The notes below the pieces were generated by a model, which was given only the letters and a program-made list of their open reading frames with translations, searched no databases and was not told the origin of the DNA. From Tetrahymena elliotti 4EA (Eukaryota; Ciliophora; Oligohymenophorea; Hymenostomatida; Tetrahymenidae), in contig JH720353.1 in NCBI GenBank assembly GCA_000231825.2, forward strand, positions 119,993 to 183,992: 64,000 nt of DNA, written 5' to 3'. The position numbers were made by a program, and so were the translations under genes. Of this stretch, positions 26,197 to 39,147 are shown one piece after another. The number at the start of each line of letters is the position of its first letter. The first letter of the stretch is position 1.

Positions 26197-27803
26197 ATGA
26201 ATTTATATAATCTTAGAATACCATAGCTCACTCATTAAGAGTTCTTTAACAATTAATATAAGGAAATTAGGATTTAGATGTAGAATTTTCCTTGCACAGA
26301 TATAAAAGAAAGCGCTTTCTACAAAATCACTAGCTTTTTAAGAAAACTAACTTCAAATAAATTATAGATACTCATAGTGGATTTCGAATGGTAAATCGAT
26401 AGAATTATATTTTTTTATAGACAAAGTAGTATTGCATCTTATCTTATCATGATATTTATAATAATTATAAGTTCTGAAGGATTGGCTGAAAAGTTTCGGT
26501 ATACATATGAAGAAATATTTGAGCTAAAAAAGGCAGTAATTAAATACAAAATATAAATGAACTAATCTATTTAATACAACAATAATTTATGAAAAAGCTA
26601 TCTCATTTAATGAAAAAAATAAGAGTTTTCTAGCTTAATTTGAACAATTGGGGATATTAAAATTTAGGACTTATGCCAGATAATTGCTTTCCTAGTTTTT
26701 TTGCAGATATTTTTGAAAAAATGGAGGAAATAGAAGAAATAACTATTAATTTGAAAAGGTAAGTTATTGAAATGATTATTAAATATCACAAATCTTATTT
26801 ATTTAAATACCAAAAATAAAAAATAGCATAGATCACAACAATTCAACAACAAAAACTACTTTGAACTCAATAATAGATCATATTAAATTTGCAAAACTTA
26901 GGAAACTCAGTATAGATATAGAGCATCCTTCGAATTAATTTGCATAAAACAGATTTAATGTATAATATTGTTAAAATGAATAATTTTGACATCTTAAATA
27001 TTTCAATTTAATAGCCAAACCATTTTGAAGGTTTTTTTAACAAAATAATTAAAAATGGTAAAGAATTGTAGTCTTTAAAACTAAATGTAAATAGGTAAAA
27101 ATTATAAAATTTAATGAGAAAGTGTTGATATTTATAAAAATATGTTTTAATAGGTTTAATTTAAGTTTAAGATCTTTTGAGATTCTGATAGAAGGTTTAA
27201 AAAGCTTTTAAAATTTAGAAGAAATAGGACTTTAATTGCTATAGTAACACAATTTATTTAAATATTTCTCTATTAATAAATATATTATAAATAGAAAAAG
27301 TGAAATCGAAAATGATGAGATTATTGAGTCATATACCTAATTGGCTAAAATTATATTTGAATTACCTAAAATGTAGGCTATATAATTCCAACATAGCTTT
27401 CATAATATTACAGAATAATTGAATATTGAATATATAAAGACCTTAACTTAGATATTTGATTAGAATAAATTTAAGTTGAAATCATTTAAGCTTTAAATTT
27501 TGGCTTACAACATTACTGAATCAGATACCTACTTAAAGTTTTTAATAAAATTTGGAAGATATTTTGGTGGAGGACTTGACTAATTTCCTTTTATTATGTA
27601 ATATATTTACTAAACAAAATGATATTTATAATTAAATATTAAATAGGAGGATAGGTAACTAGCTATATTCAAAATTTGAAAGAGCATATTTTTTTGGTAT
27701 TTCATCAAGAATATAATCAATATGTTTGATAAACGAAATTTAAAAATATTTCAGCAAATACAGACCAGAAATTATTTATGCTTTATATGATAAATGTTTT
27801 TGA
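26197..27803 (+). CDS. Leucine-rich-repeat protein
   Basis: Multi-exon frame with in-phase joins, including a 49-bp intron at 27598-27646 that removes an early TGA and extends the protein to TGA at 27801-27803. Repeats of the form LxxLxLxxN are seen: NKLQILIVDFEW, IRVFQLNLNNWGYQNLGLMP, EIEEITINLKR, LQSLKLNVNR, FEILIEGLKSFQNLEEIGLQ and KLKSFKLQILAYNI. No kinase or F-box domain is attached. The C-terminus is RPEIIYALYDKCF. Large families of such LRR proteins exist in ciliates, where they are presumed protein-binding scaffolds (family knowledge). The start is the least certain part: 26197 is the first ATG in the LRR frame, but an upstream exon is possible. Confidence 0.65.
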
Positions 27804-28938
27804 TTTTGATAAATAAAATTTCTTGCATAACAATTATTATAATCTGTTGCTTTTAATTTTAATAAATTAGTTTTTATTTAAAGTTATTTTCAATTTTTCT
27901 TCTTTATTTGATCTTTTATAAATATATGGTTTTTGTTTATTAAATCAATTTGAAATAAATTAAATGTTTATCTCTATATTTTTTGTAGAAAATATTTTAT
28001 TAATTTCTTTTTATACGCTGAATACCAAATTAGTCTAAATATTTTGAAGGTTATTGAAAGAAAATAGCAATAACTTTTTACTTCTTTTAAAATATTCATT
28101 GATCTTTTCTTTTATTTTAAAGTTCATTAAAGCTTCTAAAAAATTTAAATCAAACCTAATTTCAAAAATTTTAATATAGAGAAAATAAAAATAAAAAAGT
28201 TTCATAGTGTAACAAAAGAAATAAATCTATTAGTTCAATACAAAAATATTTTTCTTGCATTTAAAAAATACAATGATATTACCTTATTGGAGAATTAAAC
28301 AAAATTTTCACTAAATAACATTAATAAATTAATATTTCTTTAAAAACCTTTTATTGAATAAAAAAATAAGAAAGAAACAAATTGAATAATTTTATTGAAG
28401 AAATATTTTTTTATTTTATCAATTAAAATAATATTTATTTGCTTCCAAAAAAAAGGCTTTCATCAAAAATAAAATTTAAGTGAAGGAACGAACAAATTGG
28501 ATTATGAAAGAGTATGTATACAATTTATTAATAAATAAGCTTTTAAAGAGATAGTGCCAATAAATGATAGAAATTTTAATAGGTTTACTTGCTTAATTTT
28601 AAATGAAATTTAGTAAAAAAAATTTATAGAATAAGCTCTTTGTATGGCACAAAAAAATAAAAAAGAAAGGATATTGTAATCCTTAATTCAAGTTAATTTA
28701 CTGATTATTGATTTTTTATTAAATAAATATTTAATTATTATTGGCTTGAAATAAATATATTTTGAAAGGAGAGATTTGTTTATAACAAAAAGTAGAGTTT
28801 TTATCACTAGCTTATTTATTCCTTAAATAAACAATATTCTTAAAGGAAAGGCATTTAAATATTTGTTTTAAAGAAAAACCATTCTGTTATAAGTAAACCA
28901 GACACTGCTTTTAATTCCATTCTCTACATCTACTTTCA
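27804..28938. other. AT-rich intergenic region
   Basis: 3' flank of the LRR gene and promoter side of the histidine kinase gene. One 66-codon frame at 28504-28704 is open but low in complexity. Nothing else is seen. Confidence 0.45.
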
Positions 28939-31900
28939 ATGATAATCTAGTAAGATCATGAAAAATTGCTACTCAATAAGTGGCTACTTTTTTTCAAATC
29001 TAAAAATATAGAGACTTCTTACTAACTCTAAAGAAAGAAGTATTTCCCTGCTAAAATCAGGTCCTTAATTATGCTCTAATTTTTAATTCAGATTATTGCA
29101 CTGATGAGTGCATTTATTGAAAATGAAGGTAAACCTAGATATAATTATCTTATATTTGCTTTCATGATGATTGATGTACTTAATTTGAAGTTGCTATCTA
29201 AATACTTTGATAAAATTATAGTTATTACTTAACTAAAATCATTTTTAAGTCTAATATTTGCTGTAGAAATATTATATTTGTAGTAAGAAATATAAATCAC
29301 ATCATGTTACTTTTTAATTTATTATGTAGGATATATCTCTATTTGTGGTAAGCCTTATCAATGGTATAACCAGATACTTATGATGGTATTACTACTAATT
29401 TATTTCTATGCTAGAACAGAATAGATATTGTAAGTAGGAAATGTATTATTGTATGTTGTATTTTAAGTGATAAAAATATATTTCGAAGAGAAGGATCAGC
29501 GCCTCTAGTACTATGATTTATTCAGAGAAAACAAAATAAATGAAAATTTTCAAAACTTAATTAAAAATATAATTCCTTGCGGTTTATTTGTTTGCTCAAA
29601 ACCTAGTTAGTACTAATAAATAAATAAGAGAGTAACAGATCAAGAAGAATTGTAAACTAAAGATTAAATTTAATATTAATTGAATGATCTGTAAGTTAAA
29701 TTTGTTAATAGGTAATGTATGCAGGATCTAAATATTTAAGATTGTTAAAATACTATAACAAAAATAGAATAATTCAAAAATATCAATAAATACAAAACTA
29801 TTTCAAATTTCTCATAAATTGATAAAAATTTAATAAATAGACCTAAAATTTCCAATTTAAATTCTTTAGACTAAAAAAAAGATGGATCATTAAGTTAAGT
29901 TATTTTCGAATATTTAAACACCAACATTAACGATTACATTAAAAGTATTGAAATGAAAAATAAACCAGAACAAACATTTTTAAATGTTCCTTATGAAAAT
30001 GGATTCTATGAAACAAAGTAAATTCATTTTTATTTTTAAAAAATCTATTTTTACATATTTTTAATTATTCTTACCATGATATCTCTACCTCACCCATTCA
30101 GTTTTCATTTTATTTTAAAAATATCTATGACTATTTCAATTCTAAAAAAAATTAAATTTTTGGGTAAATTTACACCCTTAGTTTGGTAGGAGAAAAACAA
30201 AGATATGGCATTAAATTTTTTTTAATTTTTAAATTTCTTTAAAGAATTCACACATAATGATTTTTATTATTTAAATAAATCTTTGAAAAATAAATCATAC
30301 AAAACTTTAAAAAAGTTTAATAATGATAATAACCTAATTTTGTAATCCAAATTAGATTTTTCGATATTAAGCTTGTTAATTGCTAGTGGGATAATACAGA
30401 AGCCTGTTTATGTGTACTTATAAACTTAAGTTAAAAGGTATTAAATGAGCGTTAAAAGAGGCTTGAAGAATTCTAAAAAAGAATGATGTCAACAATTACT
30501 CACAATTTAAAGACTCCATTAAATGGAATAATTCTTCTTTTGTAGAGTTTAATTTAACAAAAAGAATAAATGCCTGAAGAGTAATATTGCCAAATAATAG
30601 ACATTTATACTAACAGTGAACTCCTACTTTGCATGATAAATGATGTTATTGATTATTCAAAAATATAGTCAGATAGCTTTAAGCTAGTTACTTAAAAATT
30701 TGATGTTAGCAAGCTTCTCTATGAAATAAAAGATATTTATTCAACTTAGCTAGAGAAAAAACAACTCTAGCTCATATTAGATTATGAGGGTTTAAAAGAT
30801 TACATATTTAACACAGATTATGAGAGGCTAAAATAAATACTTGTAAATTTAACAGGAAATGCTTTAAAATTTACTTTTGAAGGTTACATAAAAATTGTAA
30901 TTAAAGAATGCTATCTAGATTCAAATATTGTAGAAGTATAAGTAATTGATACTGGAAATGGTATTTCTAAACATATTAAATAGAGTTTGCTTTAAAAAAG
31001 GATGAATGATGATGATTCATAAAAGTTAGATAAGCAATCAGGTTGGTATTTTTTACTTTGTTCATTTTTTTCAAAAAGACAAAAATATTTAATAATTTTA
31101 ATAAAAATAGGTTCTGGTATCGGACTAAATATTTGTTAATAATTAGTGGAAAAATTGGGACCACACTCTAAATTATTTATTTAATCTGTGGAGAAACAAG
31201 GTACTAAAATTTCTTTCTACTTGTACAAAAACTTTAATCGAAACAGATTGGCTTCTTAATAAAATCATGTTTAAAGATCTCGACAAAAAAGATTTAGTCT
31301 AAAACCTTAAAATTTTTCTACAAATACTTTTAGATCTGACAACAATTATTCTTACGAGGAGAATATGAACTCAAACAAATATATTAAAAATGAGAAAATT
31401 TAGAACAATTCAACTAATTTTGAAAAAAAGCGTGAGACTTTAGCATTAATTGGATTGTAAAATTAAAATATAAATCAGCAAATATCTACAACTGACAATT
31501 ACGTTTCTTAATTTGGATTTACTTCTTAAGATTAAATAAGACAATAAAAACAGTCTTTTATCAAATAGTTTATTGATGAAAAATAAAAATAAGATTTTTT
31601 AAGGGAAAGCTATGAGTCTTATTAACTTCAAGAAAATGATGAATTTAATCAAATAACTACAAAGAATGTTAATGTGTTAAATTATGAAGATTTTGTAAAG
31701 CATAAAATGCCCCTAGAAATTCATAATTTGAGAAAATAAAGCAGTGGGAGACAAAAGAGCTCTTCAAAATTATCTGAAAAAAAATCAGCAAGCAAAAGTA
31801 TTTGCGAAAACAGGCAGTAAAGGTAAACAATATCAAAATCTTTTGTTTTGGAAAGCGTTGGAGAAGTTGAAGAGTTTACAAATCATTTAGATATTTAACA

Positions 31901-33551
31901 TTAACTCAATTTCTATTAGAGCAAACAGAGACATAAAGTAAATAGCATTTATAATATCTTATCTAATACAAATGTATTAGGTAAGTTAGATTATTAGCTT
32001 TAGGTAAACAAGTCAGATAGGTAATCATTTTCTTAGAATGATTTGTCTAATAACTTTTTAGTGCTTTAAAATATTGAATCGTAAAATAAATAAGACCAAA
32101 ATATTCTTTTAAATAATAATATTCAAAGTCCCATCTAATCTCCTGTTTCACCAAATATCAAATTTATAAATTTCACTGACTAATAACTAGAAAGCCCTTC
32201 GACCTAATACTTTTTACAAAACTAAGCATAATAAGTGAAATATTAAAAATCAAAGTTTGATTAATTCAATCAAAACAATACTGTAGAAAATAATTCTAGT
32301 GATGCAGAAGAGTTAAAAAATAGCACTAAAAAACATAAAGAATAACAATAACAAATATCTTAATTCATAAATGAAAATGGAGTTCAGTTATCAGAATAAA
32401 ATTAACAAAAGTAAATTGAAAGTTATGGAAACATAATGACTGAATAGCCATTAAAGACAGAAGATGTTAGAAATAATTTGTAAACTCTGTAAAACAGTAA
32501 CTAAAATTAAACAGAGTAAAATAACGATTCATGCTCTTAGATATATTTAAGTTTAAAGAATCACTCTTAAATTGAAGCTTAACAAAGCTTGCAATGTAAA
32601 ATCACTAGTGACTAGTAAAATCCACAAGATAATGAAAAGTATGTGTTCAAAAGTAATAGAAATAATTTGAACATTCAAAGCAATAATGAGGATGAAAAAT
32701 AATTTTAGTTTAAAAAAATTAATTTAAATGAAAAACTTTGTTAAAAATCTAACGAATATTTAGATAACTTCTAAGAAATTGATAATTAATAACCTTAATT
32801 TTTCAAAAAGCATTTTGATAGTCCAAAAAATTAAAATAAATTGCAAAAGGATACTTCTGATTTCAAAACTCTCTTCCAAAAGCAATATTCTATCAATTTA
32901 CCTTCTTAGTAACTTTCTCCTTAAAATTTTCCAGTTGAACCAAAATTTCAAAGATCTTTAACTTCCAAGTAAAAATAACCTGATCAAAAAAATGTTAAAC
33001 AAATATCAGAAGATGATAATTTAATAAGTAATTTTTCAAATTATGAAGAGACTTAAAATCAAGATAAAAAACCTAACAATTTTGGTGAAACAAATTAAAA
33101 ATAACCACACTATTTAGCAACTATCATAAAAAATTATGAATAATCCATTAAATAGGCATTAGAAGGGAAAAAAATACTTATTGTTGATGACACTATGTTT
33201 AATGTGATAGCTTTAAAGGCTCTACTTTAGAATATTACAAAAAATACAGTTGTCATTGAAGAAGCATTCAATGGCAGATAGGCAATGCAAAAAATTTTAT
33301 AAAGTTAAGAATTATTTGATTTAATATTTATGGATGTTAATATGCCTGTAATGGATGGATTGTAAGCAACAGAAAATATTAAGCAAATAGATCGCAATAA
33401 TAAAATTATCATAGTAACAGCATTTTCTGATGAAACTAACAGATCTGAATGCATAAGCATTGGAGCTGATGGATTTTTAACTAAACCAGTAAAAATAAAA
33501 GATTTAGCTACTTAAATTCTAAATGTTTTCAAATAATATAATAAATAATGA
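28939..33551 (+). CDS. Hybrid membrane histidine kinase with C-terminal receiver domain
   Basis: Three exons (introns 30018-30355 and 31042-31110, both in phase), about 1,401 aa. The N-terminus has about six hydrophobic helices (LIMLQFLIQIIALMSAF, ILMMVLLLIYFYA, VGNVLLYVVFQVIKIYF). A PAS-like linker leads to the H box THNLKTPLNG, with the phospho-acceptor near His409, followed by the N box NLTGNALKFT, G1 DTGNGIS and G2 GSGIGLNI. After the ATPase lobe comes a roughly 630-residue Gln/Asn/Ser-rich linker. The receiver domain (about 1273-1390) has VDDTMFN, the phospho-acceptor Asp near 1330 in MDVNMPVMDG, TAFSDE and the TKPVK lysine. All key residues are present, so it should autophosphorylate and pass phosphate to its own receiver. 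The signal it senses is unknown. No phosphotransfer partner is nearby. Confidence 0.93.
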
Positions 33552-34293
33552 CTATCAAACAAATAAACGAGTTACATTATAATTATTAATTTATTTATAA
33601 ACAAAATTCAAAGCATAACGACTAGAAAAAATTATTAATTCATGTAGTGATGCTTCTTTCATTTATATTGAAAATCTGTAAATTATTTAATTTTAGATTA
33701 TTAATATATAAGAAAGTATAACTATTTTGAACTGAACCTTTCTTTAAAAATCAATTTATTTGTTGTCTATTTCTCACCTTATTAAATATCCAAATATTTT
33801 ATTTATTACCATAATTTCTTGAAATCATGGTCCTTGGCTATTCTTTATTTTTAGAAACTTGAGTAAATATATATTTCTGAAAATAGTGAAATCCTAGGCT
33901 TTCGGCTTGGCACTAGGCGTGAGGAATTATGGTATATGGTTATAAATATGTCATTATTCTTTAGTTGATACTAAAATAATTGAAAATAAAATAAAATCTA
34001 AATTAAACACTGAATGATATTTTTTTTGATTGAAAGTAAAACGTATCTATGAGAATATAAATGAAAAAACTGAATGAATGATTAAATAATTATTTAATGT
34101 AAAATGCTCTTTAATAATGAATTACATAAAATATATTTGATTTAACTAAGATTTTTTAATTATTATAGAATCTATTAAGCAAAATTTTTTAAAAGACTTT
34201 GAAGATACTTTAGAAAAATGTTTTTTGTTTTTTATCTTTTCTGTATTAAAAAACAATTAATTTATTTCTTTTTTTAAGTTGAGTGATTTTCAT
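33552..34293. other. Convergent spacer with a small GC-richer island
   Basis: Lies between the stop codons of the kinase and importin genes. AT-rich except 33889-33930, where GCCTAG occurs twice on the minus strand, 14 bases apart, around a CCTAGG palindrome. No coding exon is evident. Confidence 0.45.
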
Positions 34294-36179
34294 TCATTCA
34301 GAGTACTAAAAATGAGCTTTGATTATTTTTGCAACAGAATTATATACAGTTTCACTTTTATGACTCTATAGGTCTTAAAGCATTCCAGATAAATTGTATT
34401 TTTCTAAAGATTTAAGGATAACATTTTCACCATCGGCTGTAAAAATTTAAGAAAATGTATGTAATAAATAATCTATTCCTTCTAGAAGACCAAGAATAAG
34501 TCTTGTGTCTTGTGTGTTCATTGACTTTATATACTTTCCCATAAAATCATTTTGAACTATTTTTTTCATTTAGTTGTGGTTTCCTCCTTTAAATATTTAA
34601 GATGCCATATATAAGATTTCTCTTTTTACCTTTTGATAAAAAATTCAAGAATTTAGTTTATTTAAAATTGAAATTATTTTTTAATTACATCATCATGCTA
34701 GTAATCAAAAGTATTCATGAATAATTTATAAATGGGATGATCCATAACATATTGTATTTGTTTTGAGCAAGTGCAAATATTACTGACTGCCCAAGCTATT
34801 TCACCTTTAAATAAAATACTGTCTCTATAGTTTTCAAAGAGCACTTATAATATTGTTAGGATATTTTTGTCAATTAATTCTTCTACATATTCTTCAGGGC
34901 CAGATATTACATTAAAAATAAATCTAGATAAATTTTAAACAACAATAATATCAAATCTAGAGCAATTGTTCATAATATATAAGAATCTGTCTATCAGATT
35001 AACATTTTTGATTTTTTACAACTCAAAGAAATAAGTGATAAGAGAATCTTCTGTATTAACAGAATCTAAAATATTTAAAGTAAGTAATCTTGTTGTTTTA
35101 AGGTCTTTTGATTAGTAAAATTTTTCATCACTAGCTAAATCAAAAGATATCTCTATAAGCCTCTTATACTATTAAAAAAATTATTTAACTCATTAAATCT
35201 ATTTATAAAGATAAAAAAGTACATCTTTAGAGCTTATTTCACTTCTAAATTTGCCTTAATTCTTTTCTAAAAACACTGAAATCATCCAAATGAAATCTCT
35301 GATAGAATCATAATATGCTTCACCATAATTATCTGTATTCAATTTATCAATCCTATGAATTTAAAATAGAATTTCAATAAGATTATATTCATATAGCATT
35401 CTCTTTAATTTCTTATTTCCTGAAATCAAATTTCCGCACATAAATAACCCCTATTAATAAATTAAATAATATAAAATAAAATTCTAACTTGTCTTAAAAA
35501 TTAGGTATTACTTATTCAATAATAGTAGGCTCATTTGAAACAAGAGCTGTTAACACTGCGTTTACTACTTAATTGTTAATATAACCTTAAAGGATCTAGC
35601 TGTCTACAAAGAAAAGAGATCCAATTAAATTATATACATTGCTTTGTAAATATATATACTATTTGAAAATCTCATTTTCGACTAAAGGCAATATAATATG
35701 AATAGTGTTTAGCTAAAGTGTTTTTTCAATAAGATATTTATCCATTGACTATTCATCTACAACTGTTTCAATAATATATGAAATCGAATCATGAATAGAA
35801 TCAACTATCTATTCAGTTAATTCAATTGTAGCCTACTATATCAACGCTTAAACTTAGAATAACAATTGCTATACATATTACATTCTTTCCTAAGATCAAT
35901 TTAAAAAGGATTAATTTAACAAACAGCACTAGCTAAAAAATAATTTACCTCATTATTGATGAAAGTAGTTTTATGTAAAACATCCTTATTGATTGCCAAA
36001 ATAGGTTTACTTCTAGATTTGGCTAACAACTCATTCATTTTCTTCTTTCTAATTTCTATTCTATAGTTTTCTTTCTTCTTTGAAATAATATTCCTGTAAT
36101 CATACTCTTCTTGCTCTACTTCATTATTGCTGTTGGTTAGCTCGCTTTACTAATTGCTTAAATTTTCAACTTACTCCAT
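34294..36179 (-). CDS. Importin-alpha (karyopherin-alpha), divergent
   Basis: ATG at 36179, first intron donor at 35948, TGA at 34296-34294. The N-terminus carries an IBB-like basic segment (ENYRIEIRKKKMNELLAKSR), which in this family binds importin-beta. The body is a series of helical ARM-type repeats. The repeat AWAVSNICTCSKQIQYVMDH resembles the family's WAISN...QI pattern. The last part, TRLILGLLEGIDYLLHTFSQ and then LQDLQSHKSETVYNSVAKII, matches the conserved C-terminal importin-alpha layout (LEGLENIL...IENLQSH...IYEKAVKII). It should carry NLS cargo into nuclei. Several of the usual W-N pairs of the NLS groove are not obvious, so cargo range may be unusual (inference). Ciliates have several importin-alphas, some specific to the micro- or macronucleus; I cannot say which this is. 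Confidence 0.78.
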
Positions 36180-36909
36180 CTTTTTTAAAAATTTTAATTC
36201 TTAATTTGTTAAAATCTAATAATATTAATATTTTTGGCGCAATTCAATAAAAATAGTTAGTATCTAAATCTTGCTTGATTAATTTGCTTGCTGCTTTTAT
36301 TTAATCAAAAAAAAATAAAAATTTTTTACTCTTTTGATATTTTCAAAATATTTATTTAGTGAGCTTGTAAATTGCTCAAAAAAAAAAAATCATACTAAAA
36401 ATTTTCAAAAAATTCATTAAAAATAAAATGAGTCAAATAATTATTCAAAACAGGGTATGCGAGCTCCTTTGAAAGTTATGAAGCTTTGAAAATTTTTGAT
36501 ATAATATTCTAATAGAACAGATCTAATTTATATTTGGTGTTTCAGCCTGTTTGTGTTTTACTATTTTACTTTTATCATAAAACATTGAAAATTTTGATTG
36601 AGTTTTTGTATTCTTATCATTTCAAATCATAAAATAAGTATTTTATGATACAATTAAAGGTTTCGATGCTATGTTTCTTAAGGATTTATATGATATTTAG
36701 CAAAATATTTTCAAATTAACTTATATGGTAAAATATTACTAATTAATTAAATAATAAATTGCTTGTAATAAATAAAGTAATAATTTTTAAAAGAATTTCT
36801 TGAACAATTTAATAAAATTAAAGAAACTAAAATTCTAATTCTAGCAAAACATAAATAAATTTATTTTCAAACATTATTTTTATTCAAAAATAATTTTGAT
36901 ATTTGATAA
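36180..36909. other. AT-rich spacer
   Basis: Promoter side of the importin-alpha gene and 3' end of the ALG2 gene. Nothing else is visible. Confidence 0.5.
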
Positions 36910-38365
36910 TCAATTATCCTTTTTAGATTTTGGTTAGCAAATTTCTCTGACACTTCTATCAATAGAATCAGCAAATGCACTTAATCCGAATTTCTCAATG
37001 GCCCTTTTTCTGCCATTTTATCCCATTTCAGCTGCTTTAGAAGGATTCTTAGCTATCCATTCCATTTTATTTGACCAATCAGATGGATTGCTTGGTAAAA
37101 GGAAACCTGTTTCGCCATCAACAACACTTTCTTTTGGGCCACCACTGTTGCAAGCAAATACAGGGCGCTTCATATACATACATTCAACAGGAACTATTCC
37201 AAAGTGCTCATTTTCAGGTGTATATAATACAGCTTGAGCAGTTTACAATAATTAAGATCTTTCTTAGTTAGAGATACTAAATTTAAAGATAACTTTATCT
37301 TCTACTTGTAATTCTTTAGCTAATGCTTATAATTCCTTGTGATGCTCAACATTTTCTACAATTCTTTCATCATAGCCACCAGCAATGATGAGGTTAAATT
37401 GATTATTCGAAGCTGATTTCTTGACAAATTAAGCAAATGCTTAGATTGCTAAGTTAATATTTTTCTTACGTTCATAACGATTAAGTGACAAGAAAAAGGG
37501 TTTTGCATTTGAATCTGCTGCTTGTGATTGCTTAATACTTTCATCAAAACTTGAAAAATCAATAGCAGGATATAATATTTCTGGGTTATTGTATTTGCTG
37601 AGATGCTTGAAAGATCTTTAGTAAACTTCACGTGTGTAGTTGCTGTTTACTAATATTTTATTAGCAAACAATAAGCTAAATTCTTCAATATAATCTAAGA
37701 AAAATCTGTATATTCTTTTCAAGATAGATTTTCTTTCTACACACAATAACTTATCAGGGTAATGGCAATAAAATAGACACTTTCTATTGAAGAAGCGAAG
37801 GAGAGGTACTGCAGGGCTAACCTTTTTTATATTATATTATAAATTGATCAAAATAAAGTTTTTTCTCTTTAAATTGAAAAATCATAACTAATTTTATTTG
37901 AAATGCTTAGGGCTTGAATAAACATCATTTTTCATTTACATTTTACTCAAAATTTATATTCTTCTTAGATGTTTTTATTAGAAATAAGGTATTTTATTCA
38001 TATTTATTATTTCATCATATAAACTAAATAATTTATTTTACCTAATCAACAACTACAACATCAAACCTAAATCCAAAGCAAATCAAATACAAAGTGCAGA
38101 AAATAACTCTGATAGTAGCACAGAGTGCCCAGAGTTTTCCAAATATAGTTTGAGGTACAATAGCTCCTCTTACTTCAACTGGAATAGTTCCATCAATAGT
38201 CTCTTAAAAGCAATGTTTGGGATCATGATAAGGTGTATATATAATGACATTATGCCCTTGCTTTTTAAGAGCAACAGCCATATTGACTATTAGCTATTCT
38301 GCTCCTCCAATACCCAAATCTGGGTGAATGAATCCTATTCTTAACTAACCTTTATTCTAAGACAT
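36910..38365 (-). CDS. ALG2: ALG2-type alpha-1,3/1,6-mannosyltransferase
   Basis: Two exons (38365-38042 and 37821-36910) with an in-phase intron, 411 aa, close to the usual length. The N-terminus IGFIHPDLGIGGAEQLIVN is the GT-B donor/acceptor loop with the GGAEQL signature. After the intron comes VSPAVPLLRFFNRKCLFYCH, then NSNYTREVY and a long Rossmann-like C-half with SLNRYERKKNI. The E-x7-E catalytic motif is EHFGIVPVE, and CNSGGPKESV follows. A hydrophobic stretch (VIFCTLYLICFGF) near residues 86-100 fits membrane association. It adds the second and third mannose to the dolichol-linked oligosaccharide at the cytosolic face of the ER in N-glycosylation. All key motifs are intact. Confidence 0.93.
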
Positions 38366-39147
38366 ATTTTCAACAATCTATTTTTAATTTTTGGAAATTT
38401 TTTTTTCTTTTCTGATAGAATTGAAATATACAAAACTAATCTAGATTAGGATTATTCAAAATATATCTGTGCTTTTCGAGATCAATACATTATAAAAATT
38501 GGTATCAAATATGCAATATTGCACAAATATCTTTCATAAAATAAGTTTTAATATGTTTATTAAAATATATTATTTTTCAGTTTAGTATTTCATTTTTATT
38601 AAGAAATAATTTATTTTTTTTAATTTTAACTTTTTTAGTAACTTAGGCAATTAGCAAGTTATTTTAATAAAATTCAATAAAAAATATAATTCTAAATTTA
38701 TTCCTAAAATATCTTGAAATATATTTGGATAACTTTAAATTAGATATTTCCATAAAATTAAACATATTTTAATTAGTTTGCTAAGTTAAACATATTAATT
38801 TTGAAAATATTTCAGAAAAATTGAAAGTTTAAAATAAAATTTATTAAAAATTAGCTAATCATATCAATTAAACTAAGAATTAATCATTATCTTTAACAAA
38901 GCAAACCCACTTAAATAAGTAATATCTTCATTTAATTTTAGTTAATAATTCTGAAGAATCTCTCATTAATTCTAATTTACAAATATTCAAAACAGTTAAG
39001 AAATTCCATTTTTAACTTATTAGTTTTATGATTTATACTTTAAAAATTATATTATTTTTATTATAAACTCTCTCCCTTTTATAGTTTTTTGATTTTATTA
39101 CACACAAACAGATATAGTATTAACTTTTAACACAAATGAGATCTCTT
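38366..39147. other. AT-rich spacer
   Basis: Holds the ALG2 promoter side and the delta-tubulin 3' end; no exon or RNA gene seen. Confidence 0.5.

Noticed and set aside
26109..26390. Alternative start of the LRR gene at ATG 26109 joined through a 15-nt intron
   Set aside because: A 15-nt intron would be far shorter than every other intron in the window (about 49 bp or more), and the alternative frame hits TGA soon after 26390 without the LRR pattern.
28504..28704. Plus-strand 66-codon ORF upstream of the histidine kinase
   Set aside because: Composition is that of translated AT-rich DNA (K, I, L, N, Q), with no motif and no splice link to the kinase.
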